This document shows positions 1-9,472 of a DNA stretch of 64,000 nucleotides, in pieces. Under the pieces are notes generated by a model that saw only the letters and a list, made by a program, of their open reading frames with translations, was not told the origin of the DNA and did not search any database. The DNA is from Pseudomonas sp. B21-040. Lineage in GTDB: Bacteria; Pseudomonadota; Gammaproteobacteria; Pseudomonadales; Pseudomonadaceae. The translations under genes and the position numbers were made by a program. Position 1 is the first letter of the stretch; each line of letters begins with the position of its first letter. Location of the stretch: positions 6,503,501 through 6,567,500 of the forward strand of contig NZ_CP087176.1 in NCBI RefSeq assembly GCF_024748695.1, given 5' to 3'.

Positions 1-1578
1 GCCATCCGCATAGAATTCGAAGACCTCGGCTTCAAGGCCATGCACCCGATGCGTTCCGCGCGGATCAACCAGGCGGTCAAACGCGCCCGGGGCAACCGCA
101 AGGAAATCGTCAACAAGATCGAAGAGTCCCTCAGCCACTGCCTGGCCATCGACGGCATTCAGGGCGAGGTCAGCGGTCGCCAGAAACACCTCTACGGCAT
201 CTACAAGAAAATGCGCGGCAAGCGTCGGGCCTTCAACGAGATCATGGACGTCTACGCGTTCCGGATCATCGTCGACAAGGTCGACACCTGCTACCGCGTG
301 TTGGGTGCTGTGCATAATTTGTACAAGCCGTTGCCGGGGCGCTTCAAGGATTACATCGCAATCCCCAAGGCCAACGGCTACCAGTCGCTGCACACCACGC
401 TGTTCGGCATGCACGGTGTACCGATCGAGATCCAGATCCGCACCCGTGAAATGGAAGAGATGGCCAACAACGGCATCGCCGCCCATTGGCTGTACAAATC
501 CAGCGGCGACGAACAGCCAAAAGGCACGCATGCCCGCGCCCGCCAGTGGGTCAAAGGCGTGCTCGAAATGCAGCAACGCGCCGGCAACTCGCTGGAATTC
601 ATCGAAAGCGTGAAGATCGACCTGTTCCCGGACGAGGTCTACGTGTTCACGCCCAAAGGCCGGATCATGGAGCTGCCCAAAGGCTCCACGGCGGTCGACT
701 TCGCTTACGCGGTGCATACCGACGTGGGCAACAGCTGCATCGCCTGTCGGATCAATCGTCGTCTCGCACCGCTGTCCGAACCGCTGCAAAGCGGCTCCAC
801 GGTCGAGATCGTCAGCGCCCCCGGCGCACGTCCGAACCCGGCATGGCTCAACTTTGTAGTCACCGGCAAGGCGCGCACGCACATCCGCCATGCGCTGAAA
901 CTGCAACGCCGCTCCGAATCCATCAGCCTGGGCGAACGCCTGCTGAACAAAGTCTTGAACGGCTTCGACAGCTCGCTGGAAAAAGTTGCGGCCGAGCGCG
1001 TCAAGGCGATGCTCACCGAGTACCGCCTCGAACTGATCGAAGACCTGCTCGAAGACATCGGCCTGGGCAATCGCATGGCTTATGTGGTCGCCCGCCGCCT
1101 GCTTGGCGAAGGCGAGCAGCTGCCAAGCCCGGAAGGCCCGCTGGCGATTCGCGGCACCGAAGGTCTGGTACTCAGCTACGCCAAGTGCTGCACACCGATC
1201 CCGGGAGACCCGATTGTCGGTCACCTGTCAGCGGGCAAAGGCATGGTCGTGCACCTGGACAACTGCCGCAACATCAGCGAAATCCGCCACAACCCGGAAA
1301 AATGCATCCAGCTCTCGTGGGCCAAGGATGTCACCGGCGAATTCAACGTCGAGTTGCGCGTCGAACTGGAACACCAGCGCGGCCTGATCGCGCTGCTGGC
1401 CAGCAGCGTCAATGCGGCCGACGGCAACATAGAAAAAATCAGCATGGACGAACGCGACGGTCGTATCAGCGTGGTCCAACTGGTAGTCAGCGTGCACGAC
1501 CGCGTGCATCTGGCCCGCGTGATCAAGAAACTGCGTGCCTTGACCGGGGTGATCCGCATCACCCGCATGCGTGCGTAA
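1..1578 (+). CDS. spoT: Bifunctional (p)ppGpp synthetase/hydrolase SpoT, 3' part
   Basis: Makes and degrades the stringent-response alarmone (p)ppGpp in the cytoplasm. The reading frame is open from base 1, so the start and the N-terminal HD hydrolase domain lie outside the window; 525 codons of a roughly 700-codon family remain. Visible in order: RelA/SpoT synthetase domain ([19 protein letters not shown], then EIQIRT), a TGS domain ([20 protein letters not shown]), a helical linker, the conserved Cys pair ([16 protein letters not shown]) and a C-terminal ACT domain. It is followed 25 bp later by ridA, the usual order in gamma-proteobacteria. SpoT is preferred over RelA because of the ridA neighbour and the motif set; the missing HD domain would settle it. 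Confidence 0.95.
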   Translation, partial: AIRIEFEDLGFKAMHPMRSARINQAVKRARGNRKEIVNKIEESLSHCLAIDGIQGEVSGRQKHLYGIYKKMRGKRRAFNEIMDVYAFRIIVDKVDTCYRVLGAVHNLYKPLPGRFKDYIAIPKANGYQSLHTTLFGMHGVPIEIQIRTREMEEMANNGIAAHWLYKSSGDEQPKGTHARARQWVKGVLEMQQRAGNSLEFIESVKIDLFPDEVYVFTPKGRIMELPKGSTAVDFAYAVHTDVGNSCIACRINRRLAPLSEPLQSGSTVEIVSAPGARPNPAWLNFVVTGKARTHIRHALKLQRRSESISLGERLLNKVLNGFDSSLEKVAAERVKAMLTEYRLELIEDLLEDIGLGNRMAYVVARRLLGEGEQLPSPEGPLAIRGTEGLVLSYAKCCTPIPGDPIVGHLSAGKGMVVHLDNCRNISEIRHNPEKCIQLSWAKDVTGEFNVELRVELEHQRGLIALLASSVNAADGNIEKISMDERDGRISVVQLVVSVHDRVHLARVIKKLRALTGVIRITRMRA

Positions 1579-1603
1579 AGCCCACTATTACAAGGAGTCA
1601 TTC

Positions 1604-1984
1604 ATGACCAAGACTGTTATCACCAGCGACAAGGCCCCGGCCGCTATCGGTACATACTCCCAGGCGATCAAGGCTGGCAACACTGTTTACATGTCGGGTC
1701 AAATTCCTCTGGACCCAAAAACCATGGAACTGGTTGAAGGCTTCGAAGCCCAGACCGTCCAGGTGTTCGAGAACCTCAAGGCCGTGGCCGAAGCGGCTGG
1801 CGGTTCGTTCAAGGACATCGTCAAACTGAACATCTTCCTCACCGACCTGAGCCACTTCGCCAAGGTCAACGAGATCATGGGCAAGTACTTTGACCAGCCT
1901 TACCCTGCTCGCGCCGCCATCGGCGTAGCTGCCCTGCCAAAGGGTTCGCAGGTTGAGATGGACGCCATTCTGGTCATCGAGTAA
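1604..1984 (+). CDS. ridA: RidA family reactive enamine/imine deaminase
   Basis: A 126-residue member of the YjgF/YER057c/UK114 family. RidA hydrolyses reactive 2-aminoacrylate and related enamines released by PLP enzymes such as threonine dehydratase, protecting the cytoplasm. The sequence begins [20 protein letters not shown], has the internal [10 protein letters not shown] motif, and ends with [20 protein letters not shown], whose Arg binds the substrate carboxylate. An AAGGAG Shine-Dalgarno at 1592-1597 fixes this ATG rather than the in-frame one further upstream. Full length for the family, and probably cotranscribed with spoT. Confidence 0.96.
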   Translation: MTKTVITSDKAPAAIGTYSQAIKAGNTVYMSGQIPLDPKTMELVEGFEAQTVQVFENLKAVAEAAGGSFKDIVKLNIFLTDLSHFAKVNEIMGKYFDQPYPARAAIGVAALPKGSQVEMDAILVIE

Positions 1985-1990
1985 TACGCA

Positions 1991-2026
1991 CGGCGCAGCC
2001 CCAAAAGGCTGCGCCGATCTTGTTTT
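1991..2026 (+). terminator. Rho-independent terminator after ridA
   Basis: A perfect 10-bp GC-rich stem (CGGCGCAGCC / GGCTGCGCCG) with a CCAAAA loop, followed by a T-rich run (TCTTGTTTT). It ends the spoT-ridA unit. Confidence 0.8.
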
Positions 2027-2040
2027 GAAAGGATTCCACC

Positions 2041-2781
2041 ATGCGCCAAGCGCTAGCTCTCTCGCTGGTCGCCCTACTCTTGGGCGGTTGTGCCAGCAAC
2101 CCTGCCGACCGTGACGTCAGCGGCACCTGGATCAATCAGGTGGCGATCGACGCTGCAGCCAAAGGCGGCCCCCTGCGTGAAGCGCTCCAGGCCTATGGTC
2201 CGAACCTGGAATGGGACATCAACACCAAGGCCGGACAGGCCCGCTACACCAACGGATTTGAAAATGTCGAAGGCAAGCTGCTGGGCGAACAGTCCGGCGC
2301 CTGGAAAGTCGACTTTTATGGCAGCTCCGCCAGCGAGCTGAAGCGTGACGGCAAGCGACTGAGCCAGATCGCCAGTGACAATGAGCCTGCGCAAGTCTTC
2401 GACCGCGCGCAGATTCAGGTTCCGGAGGGCGCACCGATTGGTGCGAGCTTCGAACGTTCGCTGTACTCGGCCTACATGGGCGGCAGCTGGAAAATCGTCA
2501 GCGGCCCCGGCGAAGGCAATACCGTGCAATTCCAGGCGGACGGCCAGGTTGCCGGCCTGCCCGGCGCAGACCGCTATGCCCTGTGCCTGGCCGGTGATTG
2601 CGCGTCGATGAGCGGCGGCAACGACAACATCTGGTTGCAGCTGAACGGTCAGGGCAATACCTGGATCTTCGCCCGCAAGGGTGACGAACTGGAGATTTTC
2701 CAGACGATGAACGCGGCACAGGCGGACGAGATGCCTTCGTTCACGCCGGGTGATCGCAAGTGGGTGCTGGAAAAGCAGTAA
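2041..2781 (+). CDS. Hypothetical lipoprotein
   Basis: A 246-residue protein with a short lipoprotein signal peptide (MRQALALSLVALLLGGCAS; lipidated Cys about residue 17), so it probably sits in the cell envelope. The rest is soluble and without membrane segments; a second half containing GGSWKIVSGPGEGNTVQF and YALCLAGDCASMSGG looks like a beta-rich fold, possibly with a disulphide. AAGGA lies about 8 bases before the ATG. I do not recognise a named domain. The gene stands alone between the ridA terminator and a REP pair, so context gives no function. Confidence 0.85.
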   Translation: MRQALALSLVALLLGGCASNPADRDVSGTWINQVAIDAAAKGGPLREALQAYGPNLEWDINTKAGQARYTNGFENVEGKLLGEQSGAWKVDFYGSSASELKRDGKRLSQIASDNEPAQVFDRAQIQVPEGAPIGASFERSLYSAYMGGSWKIVSGPGEGNTVQFQADGQVAGLPGADRYALCLAGDCASMSGGNDNIWLQLNGQGNTWIFARKGDELEIFQTMNAAQADEMPSFTPGDRKWVLEKQ

Positions 2782-2808
2782 CCCGGATCTGAAGCCAAAA
2801 GATAACCC

Positions 2809-2898
2809 TGTGGGAGCGGGCTTGCCCGCGATGAGGTCATAACATTCAACATCCAGGTTGACTGTTACGCCGCCATCGCGGGCAAGCCCGCTCCCACA
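2809..2898. repeat. REP doublet (inverted pair)
   Basis: Two inverted copies of the Pseudomonas REP-type sequence (TGTGGGAGCGGGCTTGCCCG and its reverse complement) separated by about 35 bases. It lies between the convergent lipoprotein and epimerase genes and could fold into a long hairpin acting as terminator or mRNA 3' stabiliser. The same family recurs at 10879-10942 and, as a variant, at 6127-6218. Confidence 0.88.
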
Positions 2899-2911
2899 GT
2901 TGTATGTGGCG

Positions 2912-3769
2912 TTAGCCCTGGCCCTCAAGGATCGCGGCATAACCCTCGCGATAACTCGGATACTTCGGCGTCCAGCCCAACGCCTTCGCCCGGGCGTTGC
3001 TGCAACGCTTGCTGCCGGTGCGGCGCACGCTGGCGTCTTCTGCCCATTCGGTAACGCCCAGATATTCGCGCAACCAGCCCACCACATCCGCCAGCGCTGC
3101 CGGCGCATCGTCGACGCCGATGTACACTTCATCCAGCACCACGCCGCGGTGGTCCGCTTCAAGCAGACACGCCAGCAGCCCTGCCGCATCGTCGGCATGG
3201 ATGCGATTGGCGTACAACGGCGGCTCGGTCACCACGCGATAACCGCGGCGAACCTGAGTCAGCAACCATTCACGGCCCGGGCCGTAGATGCCGGTCAAGC
3301 GCACGATACTGGCCGGGATGCCACTGTTCAGGGCCACTTGCTCGGCTTCAAGCATCACCTGCCCGGAATAGCCGACCGCCGCGGCTGGCGAAGTCTCATC
3401 GATCCATTCACCTTGCTGCTGGCCGTACACACTGCTGCTGGATACGAACAACAGGCGTTTAGGTGCCTGCCCATAGTCGTCCAGCCACTCCAGAACATGC
3501 TTCAAACCCTGGACATAAGCGGCGCGGTAACCGGCTTCATCGTGATCGGTCGCAGCCGCGCAATACACCAGGTAATCCACCGCACCGATTGGCCAGGTCG
3601 CGGGGCAATCCTTGTTGAACAAGTCGCCGGCCACGCCAATCACACCCTCGGGCAAGCGCGAGACATCACGCCGCAAGCCGTGAACCTCCCACCCCGAAAC
3701 CAGCAGTTGGGTGGCCAAGCGGCTGCCGACATCACCGCAACCGGCGATCAGAACAGAGGGTGCGGACAT
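2912..3769 (-). CDS. NAD-dependent epimerase/dehydratase (extended SDR family)
   Basis: A 285-residue cytoplasmic Rossmann-fold protein. The N-terminus MSAPSVLIAGCGDVGSRLA carries the nucleotide-binding glycine pattern. SSSSVYGQQQGEWIDE and the following region match the S/Y catalytic area of extended SDRs of the YeeZ type, although the canonical YxxxK is not clear to me. The substrate cannot be deduced. Transcribed alone, convergent with the upstream lipoprotein gene and divergent from exbB. Confidence 0.85.
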   Translation of the reverse strand: MSAPSVLIAGCGDVGSRLATQLLVSGWEVHGLRRDVSRLPEGVIGVAGDLFNKDCPATWPIGAVDYLVYCAAATDHDEAGYRAAYVQGLKHVLEWLDDYGQAPKRLLFVSSSSVYGQQQGEWIDETSPAAAVGYSGQVMLEAEQVALNSGIPASIVRLTGIYGPGREWLLTQVRRGYRVVTEPPLYANRIHADDAAGLLACLLEADHRGVVLDEVYIGVDDAPAALADVVGWLREYLGVTEWAEDASVRRTGSKRCSNARAKALGWTPKYPSYREGYAAILEGQG

Positions 3770-3863
3770 CAGAAAACTCCCATCGGAAAGCCACAGACTA
3801 CCGCCGGTACAGGACGAGCGGCTAGCAATGCAGGAAAAAAAGAGACTCTATTACTTTTGTTAA

Positions 3864-3876
3864 CAAGAATTACTTG
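3864..3876. promoter_or_regulatory. Palindromic site upstream of exbB, possible operator
   Basis: CAAGAATTACTTG is an imperfect dyad (CAAG-N5-CTTG) in an AT-rich stretch about 85 bases before the exbB start. exbB-exbD-tonB operons are normally Fur-repressed, so an operator is expected here, but the match to the Fur consensus is weak. Offered only as a candidate. Confidence 0.22.
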
Positions 3877-3959
3877 CAATAATGCACGCCACTTTTGTTC
3901 TCGGCCCCTCGAGGCCTGGAAGAACACTCACCGTCTTTATTCTCTCAGGTCCGGCCAGC

Positions 3960-4928
3960 ATGACACGCAATCAATTCCCCGCTTCGCCAACCAAACGCCC
4001 TCGCGCCTGGAGTGCAGTGGCCGCTCTGTTGCTGAGCGTGATGCTGGCGCCGACCGCCGCCTTCGCTGATGCACAAGTGCCAGCCACTCCGGCCGCCGCC
4101 GTAGCACCCGCGCCAGCCGATCACGCAGCCCCGGCCGCCGCTCCTGCCGCGACCGATCCGGTTCAGGCTGTTGACGCTGCAGACGTTCCTGAAGTACTCG
4201 AAGCCGACAACACCCTGGGCATGGCCCACGACCTGTCGCCATGGGGCATGTACCAGAACGCCGACATCATCGTGAAAATCGTGATGATCGGCCTGGCCAT
4301 TGCCTCGATCATCACCTGGACGATCTGGATCGCCAAGGGTCTGGAGCTGATAGGCGCCAAGCGTCGTCTGCGCACCGAAATCGTCCACCTGAAAAAAGCC
4401 ACCACGCTCAGAGAAGCCAGCGCTTCGGCGACCAAGGAAGGCACCCTCGCCAACCTGCTGGTCCACGACGCCCTGGAAGAAATGCGCCTGTCGGTCAACA
4501 GCCGCGAGAAAGAAGGCATCAAGGAACGTGTTGCCTTCCGTCTTGAGCGCCTGGTGGCCGCCTGTGGTCGCAACATGAGCAGCGGCACCGGCGTCCTCGC
4601 CACCATCGGTTCCACCGCGCCGTTCGTGGGTCTGTTCGGCACCGTATGGGGCATCATGAACAGCTTCATCGGCATCGCCAAAACCCAGACCACCAACCTC
4701 GCTGTTGTGGCTCCCGGCATCGCCGAAGCCCTGCTGGCGACCGCGCTGGGCCTGGTTGCCGCGATCCCGGCCGTTGTCATCTACAACGTCTTCGCCCGCT
4801 CCATCGCCGGTTACAAGGCCCAAGTGTCCGATGCCTCGGCTGAAGTCCTGCTGCTGGTCAGCCGTGACCTCGATCACCTGCCGACCACCGAGCGTTCCAC
4901 GCAACCGCACATGGTCAAAGTAGGGTAA
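3960..4928 (+). CDS. exbB: TonB-system energiser ExbB
   Basis: Inner-membrane proton-channel subunit of the ExbB-ExbD-TonB complex, which powers outer-membrane siderophore and vitamin receptors. 322 residues from the ATG at 3960, with a signal-peptide-like N-terminus and an Ala/Pro-rich periplasmic extension (residues about 30-80) typical of Pseudomonas ExbB. First membrane segment about residues 100-120 (IVKIVMIGLAIASIITWTIW). The MotA/TolQ/ExbB channel core is near the end (GLFGTVWGIMNSFIGIAKTQ, then EALLATALGLVAAIPAVVIY). An in-frame ATG at 3882 is possible but would displace the signal peptide. First gene of a tightly packed operon. Confidence 0.95.
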   Translation: MTRNQFPASPTKRPRAWSAVAALLLSVMLAPTAAFADAQVPATPAAAVAPAPADHAAPAAAPAATDPVQAVDAADVPEVLEADNTLGMAHDLSPWGMYQNADIIVKIVMIGLAIASIITWTIWIAKGLELIGAKRRLRTEIVHLKKATTLREASASATKEGTLANLLVHDALEEMRLSVNSREKEGIKERVAFRLERLVAACGRNMSSGTGVLATIGSTAPFVGLFGTVWGIMNSFIGIAKTQTTNLAVVAPGIAEALLATALGLVAAIPAVVIYNVFARSIAGYKAQVSDASAEVLLLVSRDLDHLPTTERSTQPHMVKVG

Positions 4929-4934
4929 TCAGCC

Positions 4935-5363
4935 ATGGGCTTGCATTTGAAAGAAGGCGCAGACGACGATCTGGCCGAGAACCACGAAATCAACGTCACG
5001 CCGTTTATCGACGTGATGCTGGTGCTGTTGATCATCTTCATGGTGGCAGCGCCGCTGGCCACCGTGGACATCAAGGTTGACCTGCCCGCCTCCACCGCCA
5101 AGCCAGCGCCACGGCCGGAGAAGCCGGTATTCCTGAGCGTCAAGGCTGACCAGCGCCTGTTCCTCGGCGAAGACGAAGTGAAGGCCGAGGCACTCGGCGC
5201 CACACTCGACGCCAAGACCAAGGGCAAGAAAGACACGACGATCTTCTTCCAGGCCGATAAAGGCGTGGATTACGGCGACCTGATGAGCGTGATGGACAAC
5301 CTGCGTTCAGCCGGTTACCTGAAGGTAGGTCTGGTCGGGCTTGAGTCGGCAGTCAAGAAATGA
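4935..5363 (+). CDS. exbD: TonB-system energiser ExbD
   Basis: A 142-residue partner of ExbB: a short cytoplasmic N-terminus, one membrane span containing the functional Asp (VTPFIDVMLVLLIIFMVAAP), and a periplasmic ExbD/TolR domain. It starts 6 bases after exbB and overlaps tonB by 4 bases, implying translational coupling. The Asp in PFIDVML is the proton-responsive residue of the family. Full length. Confidence 0.96.
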   Translation: MGLHLKEGADDDLAENHEINVTPFIDVMLVLLIIFMVAAPLATVDIKVDLPASTAKPAPRPEKPVFLSVKADQRLFLGEDEVKAEALGATLDAKTKGKKDTTIFFQADKGVDYGDLMSVMDNLRSAGYLKVGLVGLESAVKK

Positions 5364-6109
5364 CCACGACGCGCCATAAGCTGACGCGTTACAGCGGTAG
5401 CCTGGCCGTGGTGCTGGGCGTTCACGCACTGGCCATCGCGCTGGCGCTGAACTGGACGTCGCGCCCGCCGATCCAATTGCCGCCGCAGGCAATGCTGGTC
5501 GAGTTGGCACCGGTCCCGGCACCGCCACCGCCTGCACCGCCCAAGGTCGTCACACCGCCACAGCCACCGGCCCCGGTGGAAGAACTGCCGATCCCGAAGC
5601 TCGCTGAAGCGCCGAAGGCCGAGATTGCCGTGCCCAAGCCGGTCAAACCCAAGCCCAAGCCGCAACCGCCCAAGCCTGTGGAGAAAAAGCCGGAGCCGCC
5701 GAAGGAAAAACCGTCCGAGGAAAAACCGAGCGACGCGCAGCCGACCCAGGCACCGACCGAGAAATCCGCACAACCGGCACCGGGTCCATCGCCCGCACAG
5801 CAGGCTGCCAAAGCCAGCTGGGAAGGCACTTTGCTTGCTCACCTGGGCAAGTACAAAAAGTACCCGGCCAGTGCGCAGCAGCGGGGCAAGGAAGGCACCA
5901 ACCGTCTGCGCTTCGTCGTGGATGGTGAAGGCAACGTGTTGTCGTTCGAGCTGGTGGGCCGCTCCGGCACTGCCGATCTGGACCGGGCGACCCTGGAAAT
6001 GATCCGCCGCGCCCAACCGCTGCCCAAGCCACCGGCCGACATGCTCACCAACGGCACCATCGAAATCACGGCACCGTTCCTGTACTCGCTGGAAAAACGC
6101 CGCCGTTAA
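5360..6109 (+). CDS. tonB: Energy transducer TonB
   Basis: A 249-residue TonB. One N-terminal signal anchor (residues about 12-31, GSLAVVLGVHALAIALALNW) is followed by a long Pro/Lys/Glu-rich periplasmic spacer (about 45-150) and a C-terminal TonB domain (HLGKYKKYPASAQQRGKEGT ... LPKPPADM) that contacts the TonB box of outer-membrane receptors. The start overlaps the exbD stop (ATGA). Third and last gene of the exbBD-tonB operon. Confidence 0.95.
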   Translation: MTTTRHKLTRYSGSLAVVLGVHALAIALALNWTSRPPIQLPPQAMLVELAPVPAPPPPAPPKVVTPPQPPAPVEELPIPKLAEAPKAEIAVPKPVKPKPKPQPPKPVEKKPEPPKEKPSEEKPSDAQPTQAPTEKSAQPAPGPSPAQQAAKASWEGTLLAHLGKYKKYPASAQQRGKEGTNRLRFVVDGEGNVLSFELVGRSGTADLDRATLEMIRRAQPLPKPPADMLTNGTIEITAPFLYSLEKRRR

Positions 6110-6126
6110 GCCAAACGCAAATTCCT

Positions 6127-6218
6127 TGTAGGAGCCGAGCTTGCTCGCGATAGCGGTATAGCTGTCAACGATGATGCTGAATGTTATCGCCTCATCGCGA
6201 GCAAGCTCGGCTCCTACA
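6127..6218. repeat. REP doublet, variant sequence
   Basis: An inverted pair TGTAGGAGCCGAGCTTGCTC / GAGCAAGCTCGGCTCCTACA around a 48-base spacer, just after tonB. Same layout as the 2809-2898 pair but a different core (GGAGCCGAGCTTGCTCGCGA). Confidence 0.87.
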
Positions 6219-6237
6219 CGGTTATGCAACAGCCAGC

Positions 6238-6262
6238 AAAGGCACCCGAAAGGTGCCTTTTG
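6238..6262 (+). terminator. Terminator after tonB
   Basis: AAAGGCACC-CGAA-AGGTGCCTTTT: a short perfect hairpin with A-rich and T-rich flanks, so it may work in both directions. It closes the exbBD-tonB unit before oxyR. Confidence 0.75.
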
Positions 6263-6379
6263 CGTATCTGCCAGCGGCAAACCTGCATTACCCGGTGTCA
6301 CTCAACACACTCACTCTGATAACGTGCGTCTATCGATTGCAGCCGTTATGCTTGGCGCGCAACTTCATGGACGCTTGCT

Positions 6380-7309
6380 ATGACTCTCACAGAATTACGC
6401 TACATCGTTACCCTCGCCCAAGAGCAGCACTTCGGCCACGCGGCCGAGCGTTGCCACGTCAGCCAGCCGACCCTGTCGGTGGGCGTGAAAAAGCTTGAAG
6501 ACGAACTCGGTGTGCTGATTTTCGAGCGCAGCAAGAGTGCCGTGCGCCTGACCCCGGTCGGCGAAGGCATCGTGGCCCAGGCGCAGAAAGTCCTGGAACA
6601 AGCCCAAGGCATCCGCGAACTGGCCCAGGCCGGCAAAAACCAGCTGACCGCCCCGCTGAAAGTCGGCGCCATCTACACTGTCGGCCCGTACCTGTTCCCG
6701 CACCTGATTCCGCAACTGCACCGGGTCGCCCCGCAGATGCCGTTGTACATCGAAGAAAACTTCACCCACGTGCTGCGCGACAAACTGCGCAACGGCGAGC
6801 TCGACGCGATCATCATCGCCCTGCCGTTCAACGAAGCCGACGTGCTGACCCTGCCGCTCTACGACGAACCGTTCTACGTCCTGATGCCGGCCCAGCACCC
6901 GTGGACACAAAAAGACTCCATCGACGCCAGCCTGCTCAACGACAAGAGCCTGCTGCTGCTCGGCGAAGGCCACTGCTTCCGCGATCAGGTACTGGAAGCC
7001 TGCCCGACCCTGACCAAAGGCAACGACGGCGCCAAGCACACCACGGTGGAATCCAGCTCCCTGGAAACCATCCGCCACATGGTCGCGTCCGGCCTCGGCA
7101 TCTCGATCCTGCCGCTGTCGGCCGTCGATAGCCATCACTACGCCCCCGGCGTGATCGAAGTGCGTCCACTGACGCCGCCGGTGCCGTTCCGCACCGTGGC
7201 CATCGCCTGGCGCGCCAGCTTCCCGCGCCCGAAGGCGATTGAAATCCTCGCTGACTCCATTCGCCTGTGCTCGGTGGCCAAGCCGTCCGTGCCGGTGGTG
7301 GCGGCGTAA
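6380..7309 (+). CDS. oxyR: Hydrogen-peroxide sensing LysR-type regulator OxyR
   Basis: A 309-residue cytoplasmic transcription factor that activates catalase and peroxiredoxin genes on oxidation. The N-terminal winged HTH runs over residues 1-60 (LRYIVTLAQEQHFGHAAERC; SQPTLSVGVKKLE). The effector domain carries both redox cysteines in the expected positions, Cys199 and Cys208, within GEGHCFRDQVLEACP. This pair distinguishes OxyR from other LysR-type regulators. recG follows 9 bases downstream, the usual Pseudomonas arrangement. Confidence 0.96.
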   Translation: MTLTELRYIVTLAQEQHFGHAAERCHVSQPTLSVGVKKLEDELGVLIFERSKSAVRLTPVGEGIVAQAQKVLEQAQGIRELAQAGKNQLTAPLKVGAIYTVGPYLFPHLIPQLHRVAPQMPLYIEENFTHVLRDKLRNGELDAIIIALPFNEADVLTLPLYDEPFYVLMPAQHPWTQKDSIDASLLNDKSLLLLGEGHCFRDQVLEACPTLTKGNDGAKHTTVESSSLETIRHMVASGLGISILPLSAVDSHHYAPGVIEVRPLTPPVPFRTVAIAWRASFPRPKAIEILADSIRLCSVAKPSVPVVAA

Positions 7310-7318
7310 GTTGCTGTC

Positions 7319-9394
7319 ATGACCGAGTTGTCGCAAGTGTCGGTGACGGCACTCAAGGGTGTCGGCGAGGCCATGGCCGAGAAGCTGGCCAAGGTCGGCC
7401 TGGAGAATCTTCAGGACGTGCTGTTTCACCTGCCCCTGCGCTATCAGGACCGCACCCGTGTGGTCCCGATCGGCCATTTGCGACCGGGGCAAGACGCCGT
7501 GATCGAAGGCACCGTCAGCGGCGCCGACGTGGTCATGGGCCGTCGCCGCAGTCTCGTTGTACGCCTGCAGGACGGCACCGGCGGGCTCAGCCTGCGCTTC
7601 TACCATTTCAGCAACGCACAGAAAGAAGGCCTCAAACGCGGCACGCGGATTCGCTGCTACGGCGAAGCCCGGCCCGGTGCCTCGGGGCTGGAAATCTACC
7701 ACCCGGAATACCGCGCCATTACCGGCGACGAACCGCCGCCGGTGGATGAAACCCTGACCCCGGTGTATCCGCTCACCGAAGGCCTGACCCAACAGCGTTT
7801 GCGCCAACTGTGCATGCAAACCCTGACAATGCTCGGCCCGACCAGCCTGCCCGACTGGCTGCCAACCGAACTGGCGCGGGACTATCAACTCGCGCCGCTG
7901 GCCGACGCAATCCGCTACCTGCATCACCCGCCCGCCGATGCCGACGTCGACGAACTCGCCCTCGGTCATCACTGGGCGCAGCACCGTCTGGCCTTCGAAG
8001 AACTGCTGACCCATCAACTGTCCCAGCAGCGGTTGCGCGAGAGCATGCGTTCCCTGCGCGCGCCCGCCATGCCGAAAGCCACGACGCTGCCGGCCAAGTA
8101 CCTGGCCAATCTGGGTTTCGCACCGACCGGCGCACAGCAACGGGTCGGCAACGAAATCGCTTACGACCTGAGCCAGCACGAACCGATGCTGCGCCTGATT
8201 CAGGGCGACGTCGGCGCGGGCAAAACCGTGGTCGCCGCCCTCGCCGCGCTTCAGGCGTTGGAAGCCGGTTATCAAGTCGCATTGATGGCACCCACCGAAA
8301 TCCTCGCCGAGCAGCACTTCATCACCTTCAAGCGCTGGCTCGAACCGCTGGGCATTGAAGTCGCGTGGCTGGCCGGCAAGCTCAAGGGCAAGAACCGCGT
8401 CGCTGCGCTGGAACAAATCGCTGGCGGCACACCGATGGTGGTCGGCACCCACGCGCTGTTCCAGGACGAAGTGCAGTTCAAGAACCTCGCGCTGGTGATC
8501 ATCGACGAACAACACCGCTTCGGCGTGCAGCAGCGCCTGGCGTTGCGGCAGAAAGGCGTCGGCGGGCGGATGTGCCCGCATCAGTTGATCATGACCGCCA
8601 CACCGATCCCCCGTACGCTGGCCATGAGCGCCTACGCCGACCTCGACACCTCGATCCTCGACGAACTGCCGCCCGGTCGAACGCCGGTCAACACCGTGCT
8701 GATCACCGACACCCGACGCGTTGAAGTCATCGAACGCGTACGCGGCGCCTGTGCTGAAGGGCGTCAGGCCTATTGGGTGTGCACGCTGATTGAAGAGTCG
8801 GAAGAGCTGACCTGTCAGGCCGCCGAAACCACTTACGAAGACCTCACCGCCGCACTCGGCGAGTTGAAGGTCGGGCTGATCCACGGCCGCATGAAGCCGG
8901 TGGAAAAAGCCGCCGTGATGGCCGAGTTCAAGGCCGGCAACCTGCAACTGCTGGTCGCCACTACCGTGATTGAAGTTGGCGTCGACGTGCCCAACGCCAG
9001 CCTGATGATTATTGAAAACCCCGAGCGCCTTGGCCTCGCGCAACTGCACCAGTTGCGTGGCCGTGTCGGTCGGGGCAGCGCCGCCAGCCATTGCGTGCTG
9101 CTCTACCATCCGCCGCTGTCACAGATCGGCCGTCAGCGCCTCGGTATCATGCGTGAAACCAACGACGGTTTTGTCATCGCCGAAAAAGATCTCGAACTGC
9201 GCGGCCCCGGCGAAATGCTCGGCACCCGCCAGACCGGCCTGCTGCAATTCAAGGTCGCCGACCTGATGCGCGACGCCGATCTGTTGCCCGCCGTGCGCGA
9301 CGCCGCCCAGGCATTGCTGGAGCGTTGGCCGACCCACGTCAGCCCGTTGCTCGACCGCTGGCTGCGCCATGGGCAGCAATACGGCCAAGTGTGA
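7319..9394 (+). CDS. recG: ATP-dependent DNA helicase RecG
   Basis: Branch-migrating helicase that remodels stalled replication forks and Holliday junctions. 691 residues, full length. An N-terminal wedge/OB domain (about 1-250) precedes the helicase core with Walker A GDVGAGKTVV, motif II DEQHRFG, motif III TATPIPRT, and motif VI QLRGRVGRG, ending with the LRGPGEMLGTRQTG segment typical of RecG. Very short gap to oxyR suggests cotranscription. Confidence 0.97.
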   Translation: MTELSQVSVTALKGVGEAMAEKLAKVGLENLQDVLFHLPLRYQDRTRVVPIGHLRPGQDAVIEGTVSGADVVMGRRRSLVVRLQDGTGGLSLRFYHFSNAQKEGLKRGTRIRCYGEARPGASGLEIYHPEYRAITGDEPPPVDETLTPVYPLTEGLTQQRLRQLCMQTLTMLGPTSLPDWLPTELARDYQLAPLADAIRYLHHPPADADVDELALGHHWAQHRLAFEELLTHQLSQQRLRESMRSLRAPAMPKATTLPAKYLANLGFAPTGAQQRVGNEIAYDLSQHEPMLRLIQGDVGAGKTVVAALAALQALEAGYQVALMAPTEILAEQHFITFKRWLEPLGIEVAWLAGKLKGKNRVAALEQIAGGTPMVVGTHALFQDEVQFKNLALVIIDEQHRFGVQQRLALRQKGVGGRMCPHQLIMTATPIPRTLAMSAYADLDTSILDELPPGRTPVNTVLITDTRRVEVIERVRGACAEGRQAYWVCTLIEESEELTCQAAETTYEDLTAALGELKVGLIHGRMKPVEKAAVMAEFKAGNLQLLVATTVIEVGVDVPNASLMIIENPERLGLAQLHQLRGRVGRGSAASHCVLLYHPPLSQIGRQRLGIMRETNDGFVIAEKDLELRGPGEMLGTRQTGLLQFKVADLMRDADLLPAVRDAAQALLERWPTHVSPLLDRWLRHGQQYGQV

Positions 9395-9472
9395 GCACCG
9401 TCGCAGTTTGTGGACGATGCTTTTAAACAAGCTGGTTATACTCCTGCGATTGTTTGAATACGGATACAGACC

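Noticed and set aside
2074..3198. 374-codon minus-strand frame across the lipoprotein gene and epimerase end
   Set aside because: Runs across a REP pair and opposes the lipoprotein gene, whose signal peptide and ribosome site are clear; shadow composition.
6395..9109. 904-codon minus-strand frame across oxyR and recG
   Set aside because: Spans two certain genes on the opposite strand and shows the usual His/Arg/Gly-rich shadow composition.
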